From contig JBAIAA010000531.1 in the NCBI GenBank assembly GCA_037893245.1, forward strand, positions 2,046,001 through 2,110,000: a stretch of 64,000 nucleotides of DNA. The letters are read 5' to 3'. The position numbers and the translations under genes were made by a program. The stretch comes from Crossaster papposus (lineage: Eukaryota; Echinodermata; Asteroidea; Velatida; Solasteridae). Positions 54,910-64,000 of the stretch are shown piece after piece (position 1 is the stretch's first letter; the number at the start of each line of letters is the position of its first letter). Below the pieces are notes generated by a model that searched no databases, was not told the origin of the DNA, and saw only the letters and a program-made list of their open reading frames with translations.

Positions 54910-55360
54910 TTTGCGACTAGTGAACAAATTCGCGACTAGTCGTGAATTTATTTGCAACTGGTCGTGAATTTATTTGCAACTGGTCGTGAATGTTTTCGCG
55001 AGAGGTCGTAAATATTTTTGCAACTGGTCGTGAATACTTTTGCGACTAGTCGCAAATTTATTTGCGAGTGGTCGTGAATATATTACTTGAATAATTCACG
55101 ACTAGTTTTATAAGACTAGTTGTTTGCGACTAGTCGTGAAGTTATTCACGACTAGTCGTAAATATTTTTTTCTCGACTAGTCGTGAATATTTTCACGAAT
55201 TATTCACAACTAGTCGCAAAAATATTCAAGACCAGTCGCAAAAAATATTCGCGACCAGTCGCAAATAAATGTGCAACTAGTTGCAAAAATATTCACGACC
55301 AGATGCGAAAAAATTCACGACTAGTCTCGAATAATTTCCCGACAAGTGGTGAACAAATTG
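54910..55360. repeat. Degenerate GACTAGTCG array with inverted halves
   Basis: About 18 units of roughly 24 bases of the form TTGCGACTAGTCGTGAATAT. The left half mostly reads TGGTCGTGAATWTTTTTGC and the right half mostly its complement (AATATTCACGACCAGTCGC), with the turn near 55100-55130. CGACTAGTCG is itself a palindrome, so the array is palindromic at two scales. Confidence 0.8.
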
Positions 55361-55849
55361 TGTATAATGAATAATTCATGATGATGCCCAAACTCAGTCG
55401 CTGATTGGATCCCTCGGAAAAGCGAGGGAGAATCGTCGAAAACTAAGGTTAAAGTTAACAATTGCTTGCCAACTTGTGATAGAGCCTAGACCCTTGAAGA
55501 AATCTAAAATCATGTACGTTTGTCAAACGTTGGCTCCAGTGCGAACAATGGATCCAGCTGCACTCTGTAAACTACGCATGCGTGAGACCAGAACGCACAC
55601 GAAGCCGGGTTTTGAGAAAGAGATAGCGTTAACGAATCTGCGCGCGCGGGCGCCGAAATAACACAATGGTCTAGGGCTAGACTACCCATAATGCTTTCCG
55701 GGCTGCTCGGGAAAACTAAAATAATGTAAACATATAGTTTGTGACATAATTATTAAACAAATATGTAAATATATATTTGATTATTTCCTTATAAAATGCA
55801 ATTCATGTATCCTTAAACGTCACATGACCATAATTATTTACAACCAGAC
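55361..55849. other. Non-coding, nothing recognised
   Basis: A mix of AT-rich and moderately GC-rich DNA inside the TIR transposon; the 61-codon frame at 55476-55661 has no recognisable feature. Confidence 0.4.
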
Positions 55850-56308
55850 TGGGTCACACTTAGGACTCATTTGAGAAGATGCGAGCACAAGTTTCCCAAC
55901 TTGTGCCAAGGTGGGTCCCAGTCACAACAACAATTTTCCAGATTTGCCCACTTGGGAACCATTTGTGAAAACTGGGACCCATTTGTCCCAGTGAAAACCC
56001 AACTGGGACCTAATTGTTTCGCTAGCTGGGGAGCCAATGCAAAGACTGCAAAATCAGGGTGATGTGGGCTCTAGAGGGAGTTATAGGGTCACAATACGAG
56101 CAGCAGAATTTTGGAGTCTTTGTAAGCGAGCAAGTTGGTTACGGGGTAGCTGATACAACTGAGAGTTGCACAAATCAAAACGAGAAGAAATGAGGGCTTG
56201 CAAAGCTTCTCTGTGGCTGATCGGGTTAAGTACTTCCGTATTACACCCAAGTTACGTAGTTGAAATCTAACAGATTTACATGTAATATGAACATGAGGAC
56301 TTATTTAC

Positions 56309-56391
56309 ATAACCGAGTCGAAGGTGACTACAAGATTTCTACAGGTTGACGACACAAGTTGAGGATCTTAACCACTCGGCCATTCCACTAT
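56309..56391 (-). repeat. tRNA-like sequence (Leu/Ser type), SINE head or tRNA relic
   Basis: On the minus strand TGGCCGAGTGGTTAA (56382-56368) is a perfect box A/D-arm of the tRNA-Leu/Ser type, and TTCGACTCGGTT (56322-56311) is a degraded box B. The length between them suits a class II tRNA lacking a clean variable arm. The 3' part does not close an acceptor stem, so I consider it a SINE head or decayed tRNA. Confidence 0.55.
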
Positions 56392-56399
56392 CAGTTCAG

Positions 56400-57373
56400 A
56401 TTGATTCCAATCGACGTGCCTTGATAGGTTGGGAAGCTGGAGAAATAGCTCTATTTGCATCTGCTCAAAGGAAGAAGTGGAATCTGTATTTTCAGGGTTA
56501 ATGAGCCCACGTATTAATTGTCCGAAAACTCGACTTATTTTATGTCGATAGAGGGCGCGTCATACAAATAGCGGTCACCAGCGAAACGCCGGCCCATAGG
56601 GGCGCACTACCTTAATTATCCTATCCTAAGTGAGGTTTTCTATGCGAGCCAATTAGCATAAAATGTGCACACCAATTTGTTTTTTTTTAAAGGAGGCTGT
56701 TTGGTGTTCAAAATGGTGGGATTGTGTAAATATAGCCTACGATCAACTCCCTGGTTTTAGAACTTCAATCTGAGGGCAGACTTAAAATTACGATTGAAAA
56801 ATGGGTCATAATTGCCCGAGAACGTAGAGGGTTGCCATTTGTAAAATGGCTGCGTGCAGGCTCGGGAAGTACCACTTTTGAGAAGGTGAGTTTCTTTTGG
56901 TGTAACCCTCCAAACATTTAAAATAAATGGAAAGATAAAGGCAAAGACAATACTCTGATTGTTGTTTGAGAAAACCCAGTGATGTCGGTGTGCATGAAAC
57001 TTGGCCTTAAACTTTGTTGATTTTACACTGGTTTCAATGGGGCTTGAATTAGGCTAGTGCACCCATAGCTGTGCACTGCACCAAATACGCGCTCGTAGGA
57101 AACAGCGCAAAATAAGAAAGAAACAGCGCCGCCTGGCGACGCTCAGGAGTAGGCTGGCATTGTGTTTTGTGTTACTTGAAATGAAAGATTAGGACACCTC
57201 GGGCAGATTTTTTTGGTTGTCTTTCCTTGGTTCTAATTTTACGTTGTTTGACCAAATGACAACAGACAAAAGTCACAAATGTTGTTCTCCACAAATTTTT
57301 CTACAGTAAGTCCAATTGGGAGGCCTCAGTGACCTCTTATTCAACAATATCTGAGGAATCACAAAATATTAAT
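56400..57373. other. Intergenic DNA, nothing recognised
   Basis: No genes. Contains isolated AAAATGGCTGC / AAAATGGTGG motifs (near 56712 and 56845) and one CAGCGCCGCCTGGCG phrase (57126). Confidence 0.4.
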
Positions 57374-57645
57374 GAGCTCAAATATACAGGGTTAGTGTTA
57401 CCATGGTTATGATTAAATAGTTAGGGTTAGGATATAATGGTTTGGGTTAGCGTTAGGATTGGGGTTATAATTTAATGGTTAGGGTTAGGTTTACGATTTA
57501 GCGGTTAGGTTTAGCGTTACGATGTAATGGTTAGGGTTAGCATTTAATGGTTAGGGTTAGCATTGAGATTATGGTTATAATGTAATGGTTAGATTTATGG
57601 TTACGATTTAATGGTTAGGGTTAGAGTTACGATTTATAAGTAGGA
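57374..57645. repeat. TTAGGG-variant tandem array
   Basis: Repeating GGTTAGGGTTAG-N(3-9)-GATTTAATGGTTAGGG units, about 23-35 bases long. Individual hexamers match the animal telomere repeat, but units are interrupted by TTTAATGG and degenerate, so this is an interstitial minisatellite. Confidence 0.7.
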
Positions 57646-57649
57646 TATA

Positions 57650-58005
57650 CCATTGGTAATTGCTTGAATTGTCATAAATGGGTGGATTCGGGGTTTGTAT
57701 TATAGTAAATATCGTTTAACTCGCATATCCGAAGTTTTACATTCATTGATGCTAAGAAAAACAATAAAAACGGCGTTCGTTTTTACCCGTCGTCGGGCAG
57801 TGGCTCAAATGTTGTTCTTGTTTTGTTCGCGATCGCCATCCGGCGATCGTTAATTTGTTTTTATAAAATTCAATTTGTCGAAACAATTACAAGATATCTA
57901 GCGCAATACTTTTGCCGGATGCCTTACAATCATTATTTACTTTCAAATAAGTATGTCATTTCTTAACAATTCGGTAGTAATTTTGTTCGATATCTGCAAA
58001 TGGTG
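57650..58005. repeat. Inverted repeat partner of 50110-50475
   Basis: Reverse match of 50110-50475 (GGTAATTGCTTGAATTGTCAT, TATAGTAAATATCGTTTAAC, CGCGATCGCC, GATATCTGCAAATGGTGTA). It lies exactly between the two TTAGGG-variant arrays. Confidence 0.55.
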
Positions 58006-58430
58006 TACCCTACCTTTAATGGTTAGGGCTAGGAATTTACCCAACCCATACTATTGTCGCCTTTGCCATTAAAAAGTGTAAAAAAAAAACCGACGCAATT
58101 GAGCCGGTCGGCACCGTGGATGATCAGTGCAATTGGCCCAAAGAATGCATGGCGCCTGATGTTTACCCAACCCGTACACTTGTCGCCTTCCCAATTGAAA
58201 CGTGTATACACAAACAAAACATTCCAGGCAATCTCGCTGGTTGGCCAAAATGGTCAGAGTTAGGGTTACGATTGAGGAAGAATTTAATGGTTCAGGTTAG
58301 GGTTACATGTAAACGGTTAGGGTTAGGTTTATGATTTAATAGTTATGGTAAGGATTTAATGGTTAGAGTTGGGGTTTTGATTAAAGGGTTACGATTTGAT
58401 GGTTAGAGCTAGCGTTAGGATTTTAAAAGC
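58006..58430. repeat. Second TTAGGG-variant array with a short duplication
   Basis: Again GGTTAGGGTTACGATT-type units (58010-58030, 58255-58430). Inside, TTTACCCAACCC(A/G)TACACTTGTCGCCTT occurs twice (58034 and 58160), spaced about 126 bases. Confidence 0.65.
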
Positions 58431-58790
58431 AATATCATTTGATAAACCAACGACGCATGTGTTTTCCACTCAAGCAACAATTCCTGGAGAAATTGAGAGA
58501 AATTCAAGTTGAACAGATTTACATGATAACAAATTATCATTTACAAATAATCGTGGGAAGGATGGTTCCCACACCACGGTATTGTATAGCAGACTCCCGA
58601 ATATATTCCCATCATTATCCAAATAACGAAGACTCAACCATAATCACTTATATTTATACCCTCATTCATGATCGCGAACAAAATGTGATTTTCGTAACAG
58701 AGTGAAACTCCGCGACTAATATGCACCCACTTCCTAACAACTAAAACTGATCTTGTATTTTATAAGAATATGGTTTTAAAGGGGGGGGGA
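58431..58790. other. Non-coding, one unrecognised 88-codon frame
   Basis: A plus frame (58439-58705) rich in Ile/Tyr/Asn has no known motif and is probably chance. A run of eight to nine G near 58780 precedes the probable LTR. Confidence 0.35.
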
Positions 58791-58794
58791 GTGA

Positions 58795-59267
58795 CTTGGT
58801 GTGGGGACAAGTTGGCAAGGGGCGAGTTGACCTGACACTAGAATATTCAGACCTATAGGGCCGTTATCAAAACCACAGTTTCGTCGCCGATTGGCTTCGT
58901 TCAATGCAGTGTGGTAATGGTGTTGGCTAAATTTATGGAGTTCTATATCTGACATATCGCATCTCCCCTCGCATTTCGCGTCGCGGATTTCCCATCTCGC
59001 GTCGCGGGTCTCGCATCTCGCTATTTAATAATTTATTTTAATGTAAGGATGTGCAGCTACTGAAATTCTAACTCGTTTTGCCAAGATTAACCAAGCGCGG
59101 TAAGTTAAAGCGCCACCAAGCGGTGACACGCAGATCCTCAACATGCTGTCTCCCTTGCCGCTGGCCTGCGCACCGTTTGCTTTTATCATAATAAACAAAA
59201 GGAGTGACTCGAACCCAGGTGTCGGTGTAATAGATTATTCACCCCACCCTCAACACTTGCCCTTACA
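58795..59267 (+). repeat. Probable 5' LTR of Gypsy element 3
   Basis: The right edge is set by CCCTTACA at 59260-59267 followed by a primer-site-like TGTCAGAAGTGGAAT (59270). The left edge is a guess at TGTGGGGACAAG near 58800, because the partner LTR lies outside the window. Confidence 0.5.
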
Positions 59268-59379
59268 AGTGTCAGAAGTGGAATACTCCAATTAGCAAGC
59301 GGTGTAGTTGCGGCTTGGGCACTTACGGGGATCAGTTAGTGTTAATTGTTCTGCAGGTGTTGCATACCGTTCAGTCAAG

Positions 59380-60594
59380 ATGGCTGAGAGCATCAAAATC
59401 AGATTACCATCCGAAGAGCAGCCACGAAATTTTGCCCTGGTGGATGGAAAGTTGTCCCTTCAGACCCTGAGATGATGTTTTGAGCACGCCACTGGACTGT
59501 TGCATCGAGACGAGAAGGGTGATGAGGTGGTACTTGCAATTGTTGATGATGCTGTGCTTCCACCAGAGGGAGGATGGGGACCCGGCAAGGACTTTGTGGC
59601 GCTGACAAAGGGTCTTCCCGAGCAGAAACCAATACCGAACGAAATCATGCAGGCGTTGGCTGCTAAGCCGTCTCAGGTCGTGATGGCCCCAGAGCGGAAG
59701 ATCCCTATCTTCGAGGGAAAGGAAGACGGCAGCGGGAAGTCCGTTCAAGTCGATGAATTCGTCACCGCCATCAACCATGCCTTTGAACGATATCTCATAC
59801 CCAATTAAGGACCAAGAGGGCCAGTTCCTGTTGGACTCACTGCGAAGCAACCCAAAAACGGAAGTGAGATCACTCCTAGCAGCTGGAAAAGATGCCGAGG
59901 AGGCCTTAGCCTACCTCCTCTCGTCTTATGGGGAGGTCTTGACAAGCAGTGAGTTGCAGCGCCAGTTTTTGGAAAAACGCCAACTACCCAGTGAGTCCAT
60001 CAGACAGTATGGGGTGGATCTTCAGAGGCTTTTTCATCGGCTAAAGAAAAAGGACCCAGGCCTATATAAGCAACCTGACCTGATCATCAGAGAGCAGTTC
60101 GTTGATGGGATAGAGTACGAGTATCTGGTCGACAGAGATCCCTCAGTCTCCTTCAGTGAGGTGAAGGATTGGGCGATAAAACGATAAGAGAGGGAGCGAG
60201 CTCGCACAAACAACAACAGTAAACGAGGTTTTTTTGCAGCGATGGAAGCTGAGCCTAATGCCTGCCCCACTCCTATGCAGAAGCTTGAGAGGCAGATATA
60301 ACAGGTTATCGAATCTGTTAAAACCCTGACAAGCCTTGTGACACCAAAACCAATGCTTGATTCTGCAAGTCATCTAACACAACCAGCTCAACCCGAATAT
60401 GTTCGCCGATGGGTAAAGCCAGAGCCTGCACCTGCCCGCCACGAGCCGTACTGGCAGAATGGAGCACCAGCATCAGCCCCCAGATGTTATAACTGCGAGC
60501 AGCCAGGACACTTTGCCCGCAACTGCCCCGCCCCTCGTCGGCAGTATCGACCATCGAACGATCATCTTGGAAATGTACCCAGGAAGGGAAACTA
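59380..60594 (+). pseudogene. gag region, Gypsy element 3
   Basis: Opens MAESIKIRLPSEEQPRNF at 59380. A capsid-like helical part spans about 59800-60190 (LPSESIRQYGVDLQRLFHR), and one CCHC knuckle C-Y-N-C-E-Q-P-G-H-F-A-R-N-C lies near 60486-60528. A single knuckle and a long basic C-terminus fit Gypsy gag. Fossil. Confidence 0.8.
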
Positions 60595-60618
60595 ACTCCC
60601 TCTGCTGTTAGGAGTCAA

Positions 60619-61170
60619 ATGGCAAGGGGGGAGAGAGTTGGCTCAACTGAACTGAACATTAATGACTTTGTGACACAAGCGGCATCAGACTGGTTTTCTG
60701 TCGATGTGACTCTTGGATTACAAACAATACCATGTTTGTTGGACACTGGGTCCATGGTGACGACAATTAACGAGAGCTACTTTGACAAATTCCTTGCAAG
60801 AGATGGGGTGCAACTGACCAGCATACCAGAACAATTCAAGTTACTTTCAGCAAATGGGGCCTGCATCCCTTATGTTGGCTGCTTCGAGACCAGTGTGACA
60901 GTTTTGGGCATCACAATACCCTCCCGACTTGTACTGGTCATCAGACAGGCGAAAGAAGATACATTGTCTGGAGCCGTTCCGGGGATTGTTGGCATGAACA
61001 TCCTGTCGGAATGCTGGACTCAACTCGTTGCTCACCATGGACAGAGATATCTTCGAAAACTACAAATAAATGAGAATAGGCCGGGATGGGAGAAAACGCC
61101 CCAAACAGTCGGGAAGCGGCAACGATTCCAAGAGATAGAGGGCCCCATAGGCCGTGCATTTCTCAACTGA
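60619..61170 (+). pseudogene. Protease region, Gypsy element 3
   Basis: The active-site block PCLLDTGSMVTTINESYF lies near 60730-60785, with the flap-following hydrophobic block IVGMNILSECW near 60985-61015. These are the paired landmarks of a retroviral-type aspartic protease that would process Gag-Pol. Confidence 0.8.
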
Positions 61171-61296
61171 GGACCCCCCATATCAATTCCTGCCCAACAA
61201 GCTATCATCACACATGCCACTGCTCGACGAGCACCTGGTAATATAGACTATTGCCTCATCCTAGATTCCCATGAAGGCTCAAATCTCCCAAGCTGT

Positions 61297-64000
61297 GTGA
61301 AAAGTGTGAGGAGTCTAGTCAGGGTGTCTTCTGGTAAGCTAACGGTGGTACTGATGAACGACGGGAACCATGATGTGCTCCTGCCAAGCCGTAGCTGTAT
61401 TGGTACCTTGTATCATGGGGAATTGGTGACAGAGGAAGGTGATGTAGCTGCAGATGCAGCTGATGTTGGAACTGGTTGCGGTGCCAAGTCTGTTCCCGCC
61501 ACCGACCAGCCTTCCGACCTGTCCAAATTAGTCGATATTAAGGCACCACTGACAGTGGAAGAACAAGCCCAGTTTGATGCACTACTCAATAAATATGATG
61601 ACACATTTTCAAAAGGAGACTTGGGGTATACCGATGCCATAAAACACCAGATCAACACAGGAAACGCACCACCAATCAAACAAAGATACCGTTCCCTACC
61701 ACCCTCCCAGTACCGTGAAGTCAGGGCCCACATCCAGGAACTACAGAAGGCAGGCATCATACGTGAAAGTTCAAGTCCATGGGCATCTCCAATAGTGGTA
61801 GTCCGCAAAAAAGACTAGTCTATTCGTCTATGCGTCGACTACAGGCAACTCAATGCAGTAACTGCGAAGAACTCATTCCCACTTCCACGAATAGACGAAT
61901 CACTGCAGACGTTGGGAGGGGCCCAGTACCTCAGCGTGTTGGACTTAGCGTCAGGCTATCACCAAGTAGCAATGGAGGAGAGCGACGTCGGAAATACCGC
62001 CTTCGTGACTCCCTTAGGGCTCTTCGAGTACACGAGGATGCCTTTTGGCCTCTGTAATAGCCCTGCAACGTTTCAAAGGCTCATGCAGCGTTGCCTAGGT
62101 GACCAAGCACTGGAAAGTGTACTCGTGTATCTCGATGAAATCATCGTGTTTGGCTCCACTTTCGAACAACACCTGCAGCGTCTGGAGAAAGTTTGTTCAC
62201 GTCTGCAGCAGTATGGTCTCAAGATTAAGCCACAGAAATGCAGCTTTTTCAAGAAACAAGTAACATATCTGGGACACTTAGTGATTGCAGGTCAAGGGGT
62301 CAAGCCCGACCCAGAGAAGGTCTCCTCTGTAAGATACTGGCCAGAACCCACCACAGTAACTGAGCTGCGCGCATTGCTGGGGTTCACTGGTTACTTCAGG
62401 AAATTCATCAAAAACTACTCGAGCATCGCTGGACCTCTCCTTGTATACCTCAGGGGGGTTAACAGCAAGCAGAAAAACAGTAGTGGTGCCAAAAAGGTGG
62501 AATTCGACGAAGCAGCCCGAAAAGCGTTTCAAGCTCGCAAGACCTCACTACTTCGAGCACCGGTCCTAGGATTTGCAGATTTTGACTGCCCATTTATCGC
62601 AGAGACAGATGCCAGTTCACTGGGACTTGGAGCCATTCTGTCCCAGCAACAAGAAGATGGTTCCCGTCGCGTTATCGCTTATGCATCGAGGTCTCTCCGG
62701 CCGGCCGAGAGGAACGACAAGAACTATTCCTCATTTAAGCTGGAGTTGTTGGCAGTACACTGGGCGGTGTGTCAAGTTTTTAAGGATTATCTGATGGGCA
62801 ACAAGTGTGTGGTGTACACTGATCACAACCCGCTCAAGTTCCCCGACTCGGCTAACCTGAGCTGCACAGAATTGCGTTGGGTACAGCAACTCGCCTCCTT
62901 CGACTTTCATCTGGAGTACCGGCCAGGCAGAACTAATCAAGCCCCTGATGCGCTTTCGCAGTTGAAGCCAAGACAACAAAGTAAGGTAGTTGAGGATCAG
63001 GAGTGTCAGATCAGTGAGTTGTCCTCCTGTGCACTGCGAACCAGTTGGGTGAATCCTACTGATGCAGGGACCAATATGCCACCAACTTTAACCCACCATA
63101 TTCGGGTTGTTCATCATGAGGGTAGCCAATGTCTTCCTGGGTACACTCCTCAGGAACTGAGGACACTGCAAGATGAAGATGTCATTTTGGAACGAGTGAT
63201 TACATACGTAGAGAGGGGCAGGAGGCCTTCCAAACAGGAGAGGGATGGAGACCCCAAGGACATGGCCTTGATACTTAAGCACTGGGACCAACTGTACTTG
63301 AAGAATGGTGTCCTGTTTCGTCGGATAATGCTGTCGGGGGATGAACAGGGTGAGCGATTGGTTACTCCTTCATGCTTGATTGACACCGTCCTCAAGTCCT
63401 TCCATGATGATATGGGACACTTCGGGGCTAAAAAGACACTACAGCTGGTTCAACCCCTGTTCTTTTGGCTGAGGATGGAGAAGGTGGTGCAAACAGTGTG
63501 AGAGGTGTGCAGTTGCCAAACCACCTACCAGACACACTCGTTCACCCCTTGGGACCCTTAGGGCAACGGCTCCTCTTGAGGTGGTGGCGATGGACTTCAC
63601 CCTCCTGGAGTCCTCATCAGACGGGTATGAAAATGTCCTGATATTCACAGATGTTTTCACAAAGTTCACATGGGCTGTACCGACAGGAAACCAGAAGGCC
63701 TCAACGGTTGCTAAAGCACTAGTAAAACATATAATCACAACCTTCGGAGCTCCGCTTCGACGGCATTCAGACAACGGGCGGTGCTTTGAGGCCCACGTGA
63801 TCGCTGAGCTATGCAGGATTTATGGAATTGGACATTCACACACAACCCCCTACCATCCCCAGGGAAATGGTTTGTGTGAAAGGTTCAACAGAACCCTCCA
63901 CAGCTTACTTATAACGCTACCCTCGCACAAGAAGTCTTGATGGACTGAGCACCTACCATTTTTAGTAATGGCATACAACAACACCAAGCACGCCACTACC
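61297..64000 (+). pseudogene. pol region (RT, RNase H, integrase), Gypsy element 3
   Basis: Reverse transcriptase motifs start near 61700 (IRESSSPWASPIVVVRKKD) and include SVLDLASGYHQVAM, MPFGLCNSPATFQRLM and an active-site loop near 62130. RNase H has IAETDASSLGLGAILSQ and FKLELLAVHW. The integrase zinc region is near 63390-63520, and the core ([26 protein letters not shown]-like [13 protein letters not shown]) runs to 63940 and beyond. Domain order RT-RH-IN is that of Ty3/Gypsy. Fossil; continues past the window. Confidence 0.9.

Larger units (their letters stand above)
51683..56030. mobile_element. TIR DNA transposon, non-coding, about 4.3 kb
   Basis: Ends CCCAGCTAGCACAACAAAT (51683) and GTTTCGCTAGCTGGG (ending 56030) are inverted repeats. 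Both subterminal zones (51683-51800, 55850-56030) are dense in CCCAACTGGGACC-type motifs in both directions. Flanking LINE sequence fixes the insertion point; the duplication is GA, or up to GGGA if the ends are read asymmetrically. No transposase is recognised. It contains an L2/CR1 LINE, 200-bp tandem repeats and the GACTAGTCG array. Confidence 0.65.
51632..56275 (-). mobile_element. LINE (CR1/L2-like) split by a TIR transposon
   Basis: The minus-strand LINE pieces are 56031-56275 and 51632-51682. The first encodes LTRSATEKL, NQLARLQRLQNSAARIV and LHWL (in shifted frames); the second continues directly with PVADRIK and KLLLLVF. Together they give the conserved H-W-L-P-V-x-x-R-I-x-x-K-x-L-L-L-V-F block of CR1/L2 ORF2. 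The coding match runs across the gap, so the 4.35-kb element between them was inserted into this LINE. Stop codons and frame changes show it is dead. Confidence 0.75.
58795..64000 (+). mobile_element. Ty3/Gypsy retrotransposon (element 3), fossil, runs off the window
   Basis: Order: probable LTR, primer site of the same tRNA-Leu type as element 1, gag, protease, reverse transcriptase, RNase H, integrase zinc region and integrase core up to the window end. It is related to the old fossil at 36791-40990 but much better preserved; a handful of breaks are visible, so it is of intermediate to young age. Its 3' half is outside. Confidence 0.85.

Noticed and set aside
57374-58430. A chromosome end
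   Set aside because: Repeats are degenerate, interrupted and followed by kilobases of transposon sequence.

Overview
This window is a transposon-dense, gene-poor stretch of an animal genome. The only host-type RNA gene is the first third of an 18S rRNA gene with metazoan sequence. It comes with its 5' external spacer and part of the intergenic spacer. The mixture of Academ-like, Harbinger, Ty3/Gypsy and CR1/L2 LINE families, the tRNA-derived heads, and an 18S 5' end that looks deuterostome-like suggest a marine invertebrate deuterostome, with ambulacrarians my best guess. I cannot name a species. No intact host protein-coding gene is supported.

Layout. 1-1870: a Harbinger arm, AT-rich subterminal-type repeats and a LINE remnant. 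1843-5545: a non-autonomous Harbinger copy split by an Academ-like relic (1872-4493, TTA target duplication). A local tandem duplication with an internal deletion later rearranged it. 5578-23995: a deep nest. A small TIR element holds a nearly full-coding Academ-like transposon (5738-23740, TTT duplication). That holds a Gypsy LTR element (7304-17969, GTAT duplication), which in turn holds a TTAA-flanked TIR element (10395-13817) that has captured about 2.3 kb of rDNA in reverse orientation. 23997-27272: a Harbinger copy with both its Myb-like gene and a transposase C-terminus. 27273-29589: plain intergenic DNA. 29590-31051: a TIR element with a 9-bp duplication carrying the start of a RecQ-like helicase gene.

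31061-36790 holds two short possible exons or fossils, a perfect-looking long foldback element with Academ-type ends (32972-34205), and one of two 0.9-1.0 kb direct repeats. 36791-40990 is an old Gypsy fossil. It is followed by a Harbinger transposase relic (41470-42540, minus), a CAG/polyglutamine tract and a second foldback element (43107-44375). 44632-51640 holds the second direct repeat, Harbinger arms, short duplications, an inverted repeat and a LINE reverse transcriptase fragment. 51683-56030 is a TIR transposon that split a LINE and was itself invaded by an L2/CR1-like LINE. 56300-58430 holds a tRNA-like sequence and TTAGGG-variant arrays. From about 58.8 kb to the window edge runs a third Gypsy element that leaves the window.

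Working together. The Academ-like element encodes one large zinc-finger transposase followed by a flap-nuclease-like (XPG-type) domain and a cysteine-rich tail. The foldback elements share its terminal bases and 3-bp duplications and are plausibly mobilised by such a source. The most striking object is the TTAA element that carries a polymerase I transcription start region, 93-bp spacer repeats and the 5' 600 nt of 18S rRNA.
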